Positions 50,757 through 60,037 are shown, counted from the first letter of the stretch. The stretch is DNA of 64,000 nucleotides from Paraferrimonas haliotis (GCF_002282895.1 NZ_NRRB01000003.1:186001-250000), one strand, 5' to 3'. The notes: generated from the sequence alone by a model not told the origin. Made by a program: numbers and translations.

Positions 50757-53172
50757 AGTTACCGGTAATGATAATTGGAATGACAGCCACCTCGGTAGTA
50801 ACTCCACCAGGTGTTGTAACTTCTACGCTCAACACACCGCTGCCGTCGGTTGTTGCACCTTCGACAAGCACGCTAAACTCGGTGGCGCTGTTGATGTTTT
50901 CCTTAGGCCACACAAAGCTGGATTTTGTAACAATACTACCGACCGTTGTCTTAAACGTCACCGTGGTACCGCTTGGCATTGGCTGGTTGTTCAAATCAGA
51001 GATGTATAAGGAAACTGTTGCAGTTTCTTTACCTTCTAACTCTATAGAACTAAGCGACGGGTCGTTGTTAATTAACGGCACGCTAGCGTACGCTCTTGAA
51101 CCAGACATGATCAATACAATGCTCTGACGAACCGTGATGGATTTTTGATCCGCTGAGCAACCTGCATGGGCTGGCTCTGAGCACAACACTCCATTGTATT
51201 TCCCGTCGGCTTTATCGAACACACCGTTTTCATTGAAGTCGATAAGACGCTCGTTATCGCCACCGGGTTGGGCACCGGGTTCATTTTGGAAAATGCCGTC
51301 TTCGTTTTTGTCAACAAAAGCTTCGTCTAAGTCATACGGGTTACCCGCGACATCGGTACCATTAAGGAACTGGTTCATCTCTTCCGCATCAAAACGACCG
51401 TTACCATTCAGATCTGGGAAGGACTCCTCTCCAATAGCATGGGCAACAATGGTTACGCGTCCGGCGTATGGTTGCCCAAGTACAGGCCCAGGACCTGGGC
51501 TCAAGGTGTTGTCAATGTCTGCAAAGCTAGCGCCATGAGGACGTGGGTTTTGGCTTACCCATTTCACTGAACAAACGCCATTCTTAGTCACACAGTTAGA
51601 CTCGATTGATCCGCCTTCAGTGATAAAGCTCACCGCTGTACCATCATCAACGGGGTTGTTAAACGCATCCGCTAAACGAGCAGTAATGGTGACTTCGGTG
51701 CCGTCTTCATTCCAGCCTTCAACGTTTAAGTCGCTAGCCGCTAATGAAAAGCTATCTTGGTCTGCAATACCGGTTGAAATGGTCAGCAAGTTTGATTGCG
51801 AGGAAATTGCCGGAGTACTGTTATCTACCGTCGCTGTTACCCGCACTGAGGTAGCCACGGTACCCGTATTAATCGTCGTTTTAACCAGACCTTGGTCATC
51901 GGACTGGGTGGTGACAGGATTAAGAGAAATACCGCCAAGCGAGGTATTTAGAGCAAAGGAAACTGATTCATTGGCAACTGGGTTGCCGTTGCTATCCAAT
52001 ACCTTAAAGGTCAAGACCGACTGTTCTACGCCGCCCGTTCCTTTAATGCCTAAACGTTCTGGCAAAGCCGACTCGAATACAATACTGCCGACATCCGCCG
52101 CTAACACGTTAATGCTGGCATTAGCCGCTAAACTATTGCCGCCAGGATTGGCGCTAACAGTAATAGGATCATCGCCAACACAGCCTTCTGCTCGATAGGT
52201 TGAGCTGGCAATGCCGCCAACTGCTAACACAGGAGAGCTGATGGTGGCGCGATTGTTACCGGCACAACCAGAATTGAAGTTCACTTCCACCGAGTCAGTG
52301 AATGGCGCTCCGCTTTCATCAACAATTTGTACCGAAACGGTCGCGGTTCCACCGGCTGAGATTTGGTCTAAGCTCACATTGGCGATACCTTCTTGGAACG
52401 GGTCTCCAGAGCCCATACGCAAATTCGTGGCACCAATAATAATGACCGTTTCTCCGTATTCACCGGACTCCAAAGACGCTTTAACCATGCCAGCGCCCAA
52501 ATCGTCACCCGCATAGATATCAACGCTTGCAAGCCCTTGAGCATTAGTTACTGCCGTATCGATTGGAATCGAGCCTTTACTGGTTTCAAAGGTTACGATG
52601 GTCGGTTTCACGATCCCTGAAACCAAAGCTGTTAAACGACCAGAGCTAGCCGCACTGATGGTATCAATTGGATTGCCTTGAATGTCCGTCAGCGACAAGA
52701 CCAATTGCACCTCCGATTCACCGACATCGTCGCCTAGTGAGCTAAACCCTAAGGTTTGAGTAGCACTTACGTCGCCGTCACTGTAACTGGCGGTTACGCG
52801 GCCTGCACCTTGAGTGGTACCAGCACGAAGACTGATGGTCGCAACACCATTGCTGTTGGTTAGCGCAGTACCTACCGCTGGAGACAGACTACCGACGGAT
52901 TCTAAAGAAAATGAAATGAGCGCATTGGCGACACCACTGCCGTCAACGGTCAAAGTCGCACTAAGAGTTCCGGGATTACTTTGAGATACTTCGGTTATCG
53001 TACTACCATTAGCATCATGAAGCGCGAGCGTAAGCGTCGCTTGAGGTTGGGGATCCGGATTTGGATCGGTAGGGTTATCGTTACCATTGCTAAGTTCATT
53101 ACCGCTGCCGCCACATGCTGCCAATAACAGGCTAAAACACATAACAGAAAACAGTCGATAGACTGATTTCAT
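50755..53172 (-). CDS. Large surface lipoprotein with tandem Ig-like domains and calcium-type loops
   Basis: 805 residues. The signal peptide ends in the lipobox LAAC (Cys20), followed by a Gly/Asn/Asp/Pro linker. Repeated beta-sandwich units of the bacterial Ig-like (Big_1/invasin) type follow: each has a strand like ATLTLALHDANG, a VSFALN-like strand and a closing GVATISLRAG or GLVKTTINTG strand; I count at least five. Near residues 585-650 three Asp/Asn-rich loops (DLNGNGRFDAEE, DKNEDGIFQNE, DFNENGVFDKADG) look like EF-hand or dockerin calcium sites. No enzymatic domain is recognised; adhesion or matrix structure is the likely role. AGGGAG precedes the ATG. Confidence 0.8.
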   Translation of the reverse strand: MKSVYRLFSVMCFSLLLAACGGSGNELSNGNDNPTDPNPDPQPQATLTLALHDANGSTITEVSQSNPGTLSATLTVDGSGVANALISFSLESVGSLSPAVGTALTNSNGVATISLRAGTTQGAGRVTASYSDGDVSATQTLGFSSLGDDVGESEVQLVLSLTDIQGNPIDTISAASSGRLTALVSGIVKPTIVTFETSKGSIPIDTAVTNAQGLASVDIYAGDDLGAGMVKASLESGEYGETVIIIGATNLRMGSGDPFQEGIANVSLDQISAGGTATVSVQIVDESGAPFTDSVEVNFNSGCAGNNRATISSPVLAVGGIASSTYRAEGCVGDDPITVSANPGGNSLAANASINVLAADVGSIVFESALPERLGIKGTGGVEQSVLTFKVLDSNGNPVANESVSFALNTSLGGISLNPVTTQSDDQGLVKTTINTGTVATSVRVTATVDNSTPAISSQSNLLTISTGIADQDSFSLAASDLNVEGWNEDGTEVTITARLADAFNNPVDDGTAVSFITEGGSIESNCVTKNGVCSVKWVSQNPRPHGASFADIDNTLSPGPGPVLGQPYAGRVTIVAHAIGEESFPDLNGNGRFDAEEMNQFLNGTDVAGNPYDLDEAFVDKNEDGIFQNEPGAQPGGDNERLIDFNENGVFDKADGKYNGVLCSEPAHAGCSADQKSITVRQSIVLIMSGSRAYASVPLINNDPSLSSIELEGKETATVSLYISDLNNQPMPSGTTVTFKTTVGSIVTKSSFVWPKENINSATEFSVLVEGATTDGSGVLSVEVTTPGGVTTEVAVIPIIITGN

Positions 53173-53220
53173 AATCTACTCCCTGTAACAATTGCCGAAT
53201 AAAGCCGGCACATTTTTTTA

Positions 53221-53242
53221 TTGTTAGAATAACAGCTAACAA
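53221..53242. promoter_or_regulatory. Inverted repeat between the lipoprotein gene and the symporter gene
   Basis: TTGTTAG and CTAACAA, separated by 8 bases, in the 213-bp divergent gap, 49 bp upstream of the lipoprotein start. A possible operator or RNA hairpin in the lipoprotein leader. No promoter there is clear. Confidence 0.3.
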
Positions 53243-53385
53243 TGTACCTTAATAAATCCCTTAACAACAAGGCGCAACTCGACATTTTAAGCGTTAAATT
53301 TTAACCGTTTAACCGTTCCACCTCGGCTAAATTCTTGCTAGTCTTTAGCCCGCAATTAACGAATAAAACAAATAGTGAGTCTAAA

Positions 53386-54708
53386 ATGACGGCAAAAGAC
53401 ACGAAAAAGTTAGGATTAACCGCGCAAATCTTGCTCGGCATGTTTCTTGGAGTCATCATAGGACTGCTTCTTCGTAACCTATTTCCCGACAGTGAAATCA
53501 TCCAACAATATTTTACTGAAGGCCTATTCGATGTAATGGGGTCTATTTTTCTATCGTTGCTGAAGATGTTAGTGGTTCCTTTGGTGTTTGTTTCTTTGGT
53601 ATGCGGTACGGCCTCGTTAAGTGAGCCTTCTAAATTGGGGCGTTTGGGCGGCAAAACCTTAGCCTTCTATTTATTTACTACCGCCGTTGCTATTACTTTG
53701 GCCATAGCGGCCGCATTACTTTTCCATCCTGGTAATGCCAGCTTAGCCGTGGAAGGAATGCATTACGAAGTAAAAGAAGCACCGAGTTTAGCCCAAGTCA
53801 TTATCAATATATTCCCAAGTAACCCCATTCAGTCACTTACCGAAGGCAACATGCTGCAAATTATTGTATTTGCAATTATCTTTGGTGTAGCTATTTCTCA
53901 CATTGGTGAGCGTGGCCGCCGCGTAGCTGAGTTTTTCAATGACCTAAACGAAGTGGTTATGCGAGTGGTTACCTTGATCATGATGCTCGCACCATTTGGT
54001 GTGTTTGCCCTCATGGCCAAGCTTTCTTTAACACTAGGATTAGACACCTTTGAAAGTGTTGCCAAGTACTTCGGCATCGTGCTGATCGTGTTGTTGATCC
54101 ACGGTCTGCTGGTTTACCCGGCGTTACTCAAGGTACTTACTGGCTTAAACCCGCTGATGTTTATTCGCAAAATGCGCGACGTTCAACTGTTTGCCTTCAG
54201 TACTGCCAGCTCTAGTGCTACCTTACCGGTCACCATGCAAACCGCAGAGCATCGCATGGGCGCGGATAACAAAATTGCCTCGTTTACATTACCCTTAGGT
54301 GCCACCGTGAATATGGACGGTACAGCCATCATGCAAGGTGTCGCTACCGTCTTTATTGCGCAAGTCTTTGGCATCGATTTATCCCTCAGCGATTATTTGA
54401 TGGTCATTCTAACCGCGACGTTAGCATCGGTAGGTACAGCCGGTGTTCCTGGTGTCGGCCTAATCATGCTGGCCATGGTACTTAATCAAGTTGGCTTACC
54501 GGTAGAAGGTATCGCATTGATTATCGGTGTTGATCGCTTACTCGACATGGTTCGAACCGCTGTTAACGTTACCGGTGATTCAGTAGCAACCATCATCGTA
54601 GCCAAAAGCGAAGGTGAGTTTAATGAAGAAATCTTTAACGACCCAATGGCCTCAAAAAAAGAAATTGATATCGACAGCCTAGAAGGCAACGATCTCACTA
54701 GAACATAA
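53386..54708 (+). CDS. Dicarboxylate/amino acid:cation symporter (DAACS family)
   Basis: Inner-membrane secondary transporter of the GltP/DctA family, taking up glutamate, aspartate or C4-dicarboxylates with protons or sodium. I start at 53386 (MTAKDTKKLG); the frame stays open to 53335 but the added residues look unlike the family. The 440-residue product has about eight helices plus two re-entrant loops: the Ser-rich FSTASSSATLPVTMQ hairpin and the NMDGTAIMQG unwound helix, then GTAGVPGVG. The acidic C-terminus is cytoplasmic. The substrate is not decided by sequence. The 110-bp repeat array begins 9 bases after its stop. Confidence 0.93.
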   Translation: MTAKDTKKLGLTAQILLGMFLGVIIGLLLRNLFPDSEIIQQYFTEGLFDVMGSIFLSLLKMLVVPLVFVSLVCGTASLSEPSKLGRLGGKTLAFYLFTTAVAITLAIAAALLFHPGNASLAVEGMHYEVKEAPSLAQVIINIFPSNPIQSLTEGNMLQIIVFAIIFGVAISHIGERGRRVAEFFNDLNEVVMRVVTLIMMLAPFGVFALMAKLSLTLGLDTFESVAKYFGIVLIVLLIHGLLVYPALLKVLTGLNPLMFIRKMRDVQLFAFSTASSSATLPVTMQTAEHRMGADNKIASFTLPLGATVNMDGTAIMQGVATVFIAQVFGIDLSLSDYLMVILTATLASVGTAGVPGVGLIMLAMVLNQVGLPVEGIALIIGVDRLLDMVRTAVNVTGDSVATIIVAKSEGEFNEEIFNDPMASKKEIDIDSLEGNDLTRT

Positions 54709-54716
54709 TGATTGCA

Positions 54717-55310
54717 GGGGATAAGCAGATAGAGCGAGCATTTAGCTGCTTATTCCCAAGAGAGCACGTCCAAATTCATGGATGAATTTGCAAGCGTACA
54801 GGGAAGTATTCATAGCGTTGCTCGAAGGGGTTAAGCAGATAGAGCAAGCATTTAGCTGCTTATTCCCAAGAGAGCACGTCCAAATTCATAGATGAATTTG
54901 CGAGCGTAAAGGGAAGTATTCATAGCGTTGCTCGAAGGGGATAAGCAGATAGAGCGAGCATTTAGCTGCTTATTCCCAAGAGAGCACGTCCAAATTCATG
55001 GATGAATTTGCGAGCGTACAGGGAAGTATTCATAGCGTTGCTCGAAGGGGATAAGCAGATAGAGCAAGCATTTAGCTGCTTATTCCCAAGAGAGCACGTC
55101 CAAATTCATAGATGAATTTGCGAGCGTAAAGGGAAGTATTCATAGCGTTGCTCGAAGGGGATAAGCAGATAGAGCGAGCATTTAGCTGCTTATTCCCAAG
55201 AGAGCACGTCCAAATTCATGGATGAATTTGCGAGCGTACAGGGAAGTATTCATAGCGTTGCTCGAAGGGGATAAGCAGCTAAATGCCATAGCCACAATTA
55301 GCTTATCCCC
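54717..55310. repeat. 110-bp tandem repeat array, five copies, alternating variants
   Basis: Five head-to-tail units of exactly 110 bp start at 54721, 54831, 54941, 55051 and 55161, with a short sixth start at 55271. Copies 1, 3 and 5 share G, G, C at unit positions 16, 60 and 79; copies 2 and 4 have A, A, A, so the array is really built of 220-bp dimers. Copies 3 and 5 are identical. Each unit holds hairpins: GGGGATAAGCAG with CTGCTTATTCCC, AAATTCAT with ATGAATTT, and CGAGC with GCTCG. The array opens with GGGGATAAGC (54717-54726) and closes with GCTTATCCCC (55301-55310). It fills the 619 bp between two convergent genes; no coding frame survives. Confidence 0.95.
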
Positions 55311-55327
55311 TCGACAGCAATGCGATG

Positions 55328-56347
55328 TTAGCCTTTGTTTTGCCAGCGACTCACCAACTGACTAAGGGTTTGACTGATGGCGATAGAGGCATTACCTGCG
55401 ATGCGATCAGCAAGGGTTTTCTTGGTTTTATATTCCACTTTAAACACCGGCTGTAGCTGAGCTTGCGTGAGCAAGTAGTCGTCACTGGTTGTTAGTTCGT
55501 CCACCAAATTCAGCGTCAAAGCTTGTTGGCCGAACCAATGTTCTCCGGTGGCGACTTTATCGATGTCCAGTTGCGGACGATAGTTGCTGACAAAGGTCTT
55601 GAACAGCTCATGGGTTTGTTCAATTTCTTGTTGGAATTTTTCTCGCCCCTCGTCGGTGTTTTCTCCAAACAAGGTTAAGGTGCGTTTAAAGTCGCCGGCG
55701 GTATGCTGCTCATAGTCAATATCGTGCTTTTTAAGCAGCTTATTGAAGTTTGGCAACTGAGCTACCACGCCTATCGAGCCAACAATGGCGAACGGAGCAG
55801 ACAAAATTTTATTGGCAACACAGGCCATCATGTAGCCACCACTTGCCGCCACTTTATCAATGGCAACGATAAGCTCTATTTCCGCTTGTCGCACCCGATC
55901 CAACTGACTGGCAGCTAAGCCATATCCGTGCACAACGCCGCCACCGCTTTCTACTTTTACTAACACGCTATCGCCTTTTTCAGCAACGCTTAGAATCGCT
56001 GAAATTTCTTCCCGCAGGTTGGCCACTTCCGCGGCATCGATACCGGCTTTAAAGTCCACCACGAACAATCGTGACTGAGGTGATTTCTCTGCCGCTTTTT
56101 CAGCCTCTTTTTGCTGCTGTTTTTGTGTTTTTTCGTAGGCTTTATACGCTTTTTTTGAAAGCAACTGCTCGTTAAGTTCGCCTTTCAGTGCTTGTAGATT
56201 GTCGCTGATATTTGTTAGGGATAACTGCCCCTTTTCAGCTTTACCTTTGCTCGCCGATGCGAAAACACCAATAACAACCGCCAATATTGCGATGACTAAT
56301 ACTAGGGCTTTTGCAGAAAACAGCCCAAGGTCGTAAATAAATTCCAA
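55328..56347 (-). CDS. sohB: SohB family S49 membrane peptidase
   Basis: Inner-membrane serine peptidase related to SppA. 339 residues (349 in E. coli). An N-terminal helix (about 8-30) anchors it; a Lys/Glu/Gln-rich coiled segment lies at about 65-92. The S49 core holds ESGGGVVHGYGLAASQ, the nucleophile Ser in VAASGGYMMACVA and AGDFKRTLTLFGENTDEGR. Start codon is TTG at 56347, six bases after GGAG; no in-frame ATG fits. In E. coli sohB lies between yciK and topA, as here. Confidence 0.93.
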   Translation of the reverse strand: MEFIYDLGLFSAKALVLVIAILAVVIGVFASASKGKAEKGQLSLTNISDNLQALKGELNEQLLSKKAYKAYEKTQKQQQKEAEKAAEKSPQSRLFVVDFKAGIDAAEVANLREEISAILSVAEKGDSVLVKVESGGGVVHGYGLAASQLDRVRQAEIELIVAIDKVAASGGYMMACVANKILSAPFAIVGSIGVVAQLPNFNKLLKKHDIDYEQHTAGDFKRTLTLFGENTDEGREKFQQEIEQTHELFKTFVSNYRPQLDIDKVATGEHWFGQQALTLNLVDELTTSDDYLLTQAQLQPVFKVEYKTKKTLADRIAGNASIAISQTLSQLVSRWQNKG

Positions 56348-56398
56348 TGTACGCTCCGATAATGTTTTTCGAGGCTATAGTAGCAAGAAAACAGGCGT

Positions 56399-56430
56399 AA
56401 AAAAGCCCACAGTGAACAACTGTGGGCTTT
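56399..56430 (-). terminator. Terminator of the VolA-like lipase gene
   Basis: AAAGCCCACAGT and ACTGTGGGCTTT form a 12-bp perfect stem around a five-base loop; six T follow on the minus strand. It begins 18 bases after the lipase stop codon and lies upstream of sohB. Confidence 0.9.
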
Positions 56431-56447
56431 ATATACGTTATCTTTGA

Positions 56448-59012
56448 TCAATCTTGCTTAATAACGTCTTTATTCATCACTTTAAATAGCATGCCTTTAC
56501 TCGCCGCATAAGTAACCACTTGCGATTGCATTTCTGCCGTCGCAGCAGCGGCCTCTTCAGCCGTTGCACCGCCTGATGGCGCAGGACTTAACAGGCTACC
56601 ATGGTGCCCCTTTATAAAGCGAACAGCGCCGCTCACCGGTGCATCGGTACCCATTACCGTATCCGTTACACTAGCAAGACCAATACCAGATATCATAGGC
56701 TCTGTTCCCGCTAACGGTGAAGACATAACCGCGTTAGGGATAACTTGGTCCGGTAGGTTGTTCATACCATCACCTACAACTTCAAGCAGTTGCACTGGCG
56801 TTTGTGAAGCCATTAGATAAGGTGAGTACATTACAGGATCACCGCTATCAACGACCGTTTGAGCCGCTAGCGAGAACTCTTGACTGAACTGCATATAAAT
56901 CTGATCAACCGCAGCATCGCATTCTGGGCTGGCACCCGCTGGAACGTCGACACAATCCGGCGCAACACTCGCCACCAAGCCTTTAAATACATCAGTAGAA
57001 GTTAACAAGTCTTTAATGCGAGGCCCAAACGATGGCGATTCTACCAAGAAGTACCCAATACCTTGACCTGGAGCAACCAAAGAGCTGGCGACTATGCCGT
57101 AAGGGTTCATCATTGGGTCAACCCCTGGCAAACCAGTGGCGGCGTATGCGCTCACACCAGAGCCTACAATTCCACCTAACGAAAGCCCTTGTAGGCTAAT
57201 GTTAGTGGCATCAAAGCTTGGGCTTTTCATCATTGCTGCTTGGGTTTGTGAAAGCACACTTATCGCCAAGCGTAAACCTAGATGGTCGACTACGCTTTGG
57301 CGCAGGTTATCACGACCGGTTAGCAAGTGCTGTAGGTTCATGTAAACCGTAGTGTCGGCGTTGGCAAACTTAGGATCGATGCCCTTAAGGGATTCAGACG
57401 CTGATATGTCATATACGCCATTTCCCGTTAGGTCCACCGAGCGCGAACCGTGCAGTGGCATATCAATAGCAATGGTTGCTAAACCGCCAACAGAATACGA
57501 ACCAGCAATCGCCGCAGCCGCTTCTTTATAGCCGGTAATACCGTGCAATACCATGGTAGTTGGCCAGCCCGTTACCGGTTTCATTGGGGCGGCATCACCC
57601 ATAAAGGCTTTTAACTTAGTTTCATTCGGCATGGTAATAAACACATCCATGCTGTATGACGGTACGCCCTCAGCGGTCATACCGTTAAAGCCTTGAGGCA
57701 TAGGTGCTGGGTTAAATTTAGTCACGTGCTGCAACGCATCAACCGGCATAGTCGTTTCTGGGTAGTCAACGTAGAACTTGGAGCCCACCAACTTGCTTGG
57801 GTCCATTAAGGCTTCCATTGGATCAATCCCTTGCGCCACCGCTTGTTGACCAAAAGAATCTTGAGACAAAGCACCCGACTGCAAAGCACCCAGTATCGAA
57901 ATTGGGCTATGGCCTAACGCCTTCCAACGCGAGTTAGCGCCTGCACATACCGCATCTGCACAATTTTGTAGATTTGGTAATTCAAGAAAGTAAGGCACGG
58001 TCAATTTAGCCGCGTAAATGTCGGTTGCATCCGCCGCTAAATAAACCGGAGCAAGGTTCGGATCCATCGCCATGTTCGGATCTAAGCCCAACGCCTGAGC
58101 CGCAGTCATACCGGTAGCCATGGGTTCCGTTAGGCTTGGTTTGAATACCGCTAAATCGGCTTCTTCGCCTTCAACCGCGAGGGCCATCAGGCCTTTGATG
58201 GTTTCAAACTGAACGTGAGCCGATTGCGTGGTGAATAAACCACTGTAGATAACCGTGTCCTTATCAACACCGTGCTCTTCAGCAATACCTTTTTCGTAAG
58301 AGTTTACTAAGGTTTGCAAAAACAGTTGGTCGTCGGTTTCTAGTGGGTGCGAGTCAATGTCTAATTTCAATAGCTCGTAACTGGCCGAGGCACCAATGGC
58401 ATTGCCTTCGGAATCTTTAACCATATTGGTTACCGCCACCACATAAGAAGTCGCCGCTTTATAAGCCTTCAATGGAATAATGGCAAACTTATCGTCACCC
58501 ACCGCTTGGGTAACAAAGTCCATTCCAAATTGCAGCTCATCGCCAATTTTACAAGCGCTAACAGACGGGGCAGCGGCACAGTCAGGGTCGCTTGATAGCG
58601 CCCCGCCAACCACCGCTTCAAAGACTCTAACCGCACCTGGTACAGCCACACTGGCAGGATCCAGCGTCGGCATTTCACCGGCAGAGTTGGTGGTTAAATC
58701 AATGCTAATCACCATAGGGGCCATCACCGACCAACCGTCTAACGCACCGATGGCGGTTTGTGGGTCGTAGTAATCGGGCATTGTGCCGGGCTCTAGGCCA
58801 CTTTCACCGGGCATGTTTAAGGTACCGTCGGTTGTACCGTTAAACAGCAAATCATTAGGTACCGGCAGTGCCGATGCCGCAGGGTCGAAGACAATCCGTG
58901 CCGTTGGTGTGAGTGGCGGCGTGTTTTCTACATTCTCGTTATGGCTATCTTCGCCACAACCAGCAACACCTAGCAGTGTGCCTATTGCCGCGGCTAATAC
59001 TAATCGCTTCAT
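56448..59012 (-). CDS. VolA/Pla-1-like outer-membrane lipase lipoprotein
   Basis: 854 residues of the Pla-1/cef extracellular lipase family, which includes the Vibrio surface lysophospholipase VolA. A signal peptide ends in the lipobox VAGC (Cys19). The N-terminal family domain (TARIVFDPAASALPVPNDLLFNG) is followed by a long middle and an alpha/beta-hydrolase core with the nucleophile elbow GLSLGG near residue 608. A surface-exposed enzyme freeing fatty acids from phospholipids is the likely role. GGGGAGA precedes the ATG. It is inserted between sohB and yciK relative to E. coli. Confidence 0.88.
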   Translation of the reverse strand: MKRLVLAAAIGTLLGVAGCGEDSHNENVENTPPLTPTARIVFDPAASALPVPNDLLFNGTTDGTLNMPGESGLEPGTMPDYYDPQTAIGALDGWSVMAPMVISIDLTTNSAGEMPTLDPASVAVPGAVRVFEAVVGGALSSDPDCAAAPSVSACKIGDELQFGMDFVTQAVGDDKFAIIPLKAYKAATSYVVAVTNMVKDSEGNAIGASASYELLKLDIDSHPLETDDQLFLQTLVNSYEKGIAEEHGVDKDTVIYSGLFTTQSAHVQFETIKGLMALAVEGEEADLAVFKPSLTEPMATGMTAAQALGLDPNMAMDPNLAPVYLAADATDIYAAKLTVPYFLELPNLQNCADAVCAGANSRWKALGHSPISILGALQSGALSQDSFGQQAVAQGIDPMEALMDPSKLVGSKFYVDYPETTMPVDALQHVTKFNPAPMPQGFNGMTAEGVPSYSMDVFITMPNETKLKAFMGDAAPMKPVTGWPTTMVLHGITGYKEAAAAIAGSYSVGGLATIAIDMPLHGSRSVDLTGNGVYDISASESLKGIDPKFANADTTVYMNLQHLLTGRDNLRQSVVDHLGLRLAISVLSQTQAAMMKSPSFDATNISLQGLSLGGIVGSGVSAYAATGLPGVDPMMNPYGIVASSLVAPGQGIGYFLVESPSFGPRIKDLLTSTDVFKGLVASVAPDCVDVPAGASPECDAAVDQIYMQFSQEFSLAAQTVVDSGDPVMYSPYLMASQTPVQLLEVVGDGMNNLPDQVIPNAVMSSPLAGTEPMISGIGLASVTDTVMGTDAPVSGAVRFIKGHHGSLLSPAPSGGATAEEAAAATAEMQSQVVTYAASKGMLFKVMNKDVIKQD

Positions 59013-59267
59013 CGGTTCTCCCCAATCCTAATACGATTTTATCTTTATTTTTGTTCGAGTCTTAGCTGTCCTAACCGGTAGGTTATGTGCTATTTTTGCA
59101 GCCTTAATTTGGCTTTTATCCTAGCTAAAGCTAACTCAAAAGCCTTTGTTTATCTACATTTTTATAACTAATACATAACAAGACGGCATCAAGAATTAAT
59201 CCATCCGTTTAAAACAGATGTTTAACAAAGCTTGTCAACCGTATGATTTTTGGGAGTTGTAGAGGCT

Positions 59268-60026
59268 ATGACCACGCAAGTGAAGCCCCCTTTTAAATTT
59301 GAGAAAAATTGTCTTTCTGGTAAGACTATTTTAGTTACAGGCGCCGGAGACGGCATTGGTAAGCAGGCGTCACTCAGCTTTGCTGAACAAGGCGCTACCG
59401 TTATTCTTGTCGGTCGTACCACAGCCAAATTAGAAGCCACTTACGATGAGATTGTTAAGTTAGGCTACCCACAGCCGGCCATCGTCCCAATGGACTTCAA
59501 AGGCGCCGAGGAAAGCCATTACCAAGGACTGGCGGAAACCATAGAAGCGCAATTTTGCAAACTTGACGGTTTATTGCATAATGCCAGCCTGCTAGGCGTA
59601 CTAGGCCCATTTGAGCACATTGGATTAGATCAATTCGATGAAGTCATGCAGGTAAACGTACGCGCTCAATTCATGCTTACTAAAGCGTTATTGCCGGCGC
59701 TTCGCAAAGCAAACAGCAGTTCCATTGTATTTACCTCCAGTGGCGTCGGTAAACAAGGTCGCGCTTATTGGGGCTCCTATGCAATTTCTAAGTTTGCCAC
59801 TGAAGGCATGATGCAAACCTTAGCGGACGAGTTATCAAGCACCCATATTCGCGTAAACAGCATCAACCCCGGTGCAACTCGCACGAAAATGCGCGCCAGT
59901 GCCTTCCCTGCTGAAGATCCAGCGACCTTAAAAACTGCTCAGGATCTCATGCCGTTATATCTGTACCTAATGAGTGATGACGCAGTCGATGTAAACGGAC
60001 AAGCCATAGACGCGCAACCGAAATAA
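59268..60026 (+). CDS. yciK: YciK-like short-chain dehydrogenase
   Basis: NAD(P)-dependent SDR enzyme, 252 residues from the ATG at 59268; a TTG at 59250 in frame would add six. The cofactor motif TGAGDGIG, the NNAG-equivalent LLHNASLLG, the Ser of FTSSGVGKQG and the YAISK catalytic pair (YxxxK) are present. The sequence LSGKTILVTGAGDGIGKQA resembles E. coli YciK. Substrate is unknown. It converges on rluB, with a bidirectional terminator between; the E. coli neighbour btuR is absent. Confidence 0.88.
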   Translation: MTTQVKPPFKFEKNCLSGKTILVTGAGDGIGKQASLSFAEQGATVILVGRTTAKLEATYDEIVKLGYPQPAIVPMDFKGAEESHYQGLAETIEAQFCKLDGLLHNASLLGVLGPFEHIGLDQFDEVMQVNVRAQFMLTKALLPALRKANSSSIVFTSSGVGKQGRAYWGSYAISKFATEGMMQTLADELSSTHIRVNSINPGATRTKMRASAFPAEDPATLKTAQDLMPLYLYLMSDDAVDVNGQAIDAQPK

Positions 60027-60037
60027 CCAGCAAGCAT

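Noticed and set aside
51620..52198. 192-codon plus-strand frame inside the lipoprotein gene
   Set aside because: It is the mirror frame of a Thr/Val/Ser-rich repetitive coding region; the minus-strand product has a signal peptide, lipobox and coherent Ig-like repeats.
54781..55270. Small peptides encoded in the tandem units, such as one starting MDEFASVQGS
   Set aside because: The 110-bp period shifts frame at each unit, stops recur, no ribosome site is seen, and the stems explain the conservation better.
54717..55310. CRISPR array
   Set aside because: The repeats are contiguous 110-bp units with no unique spacers, and no cas genes are near.
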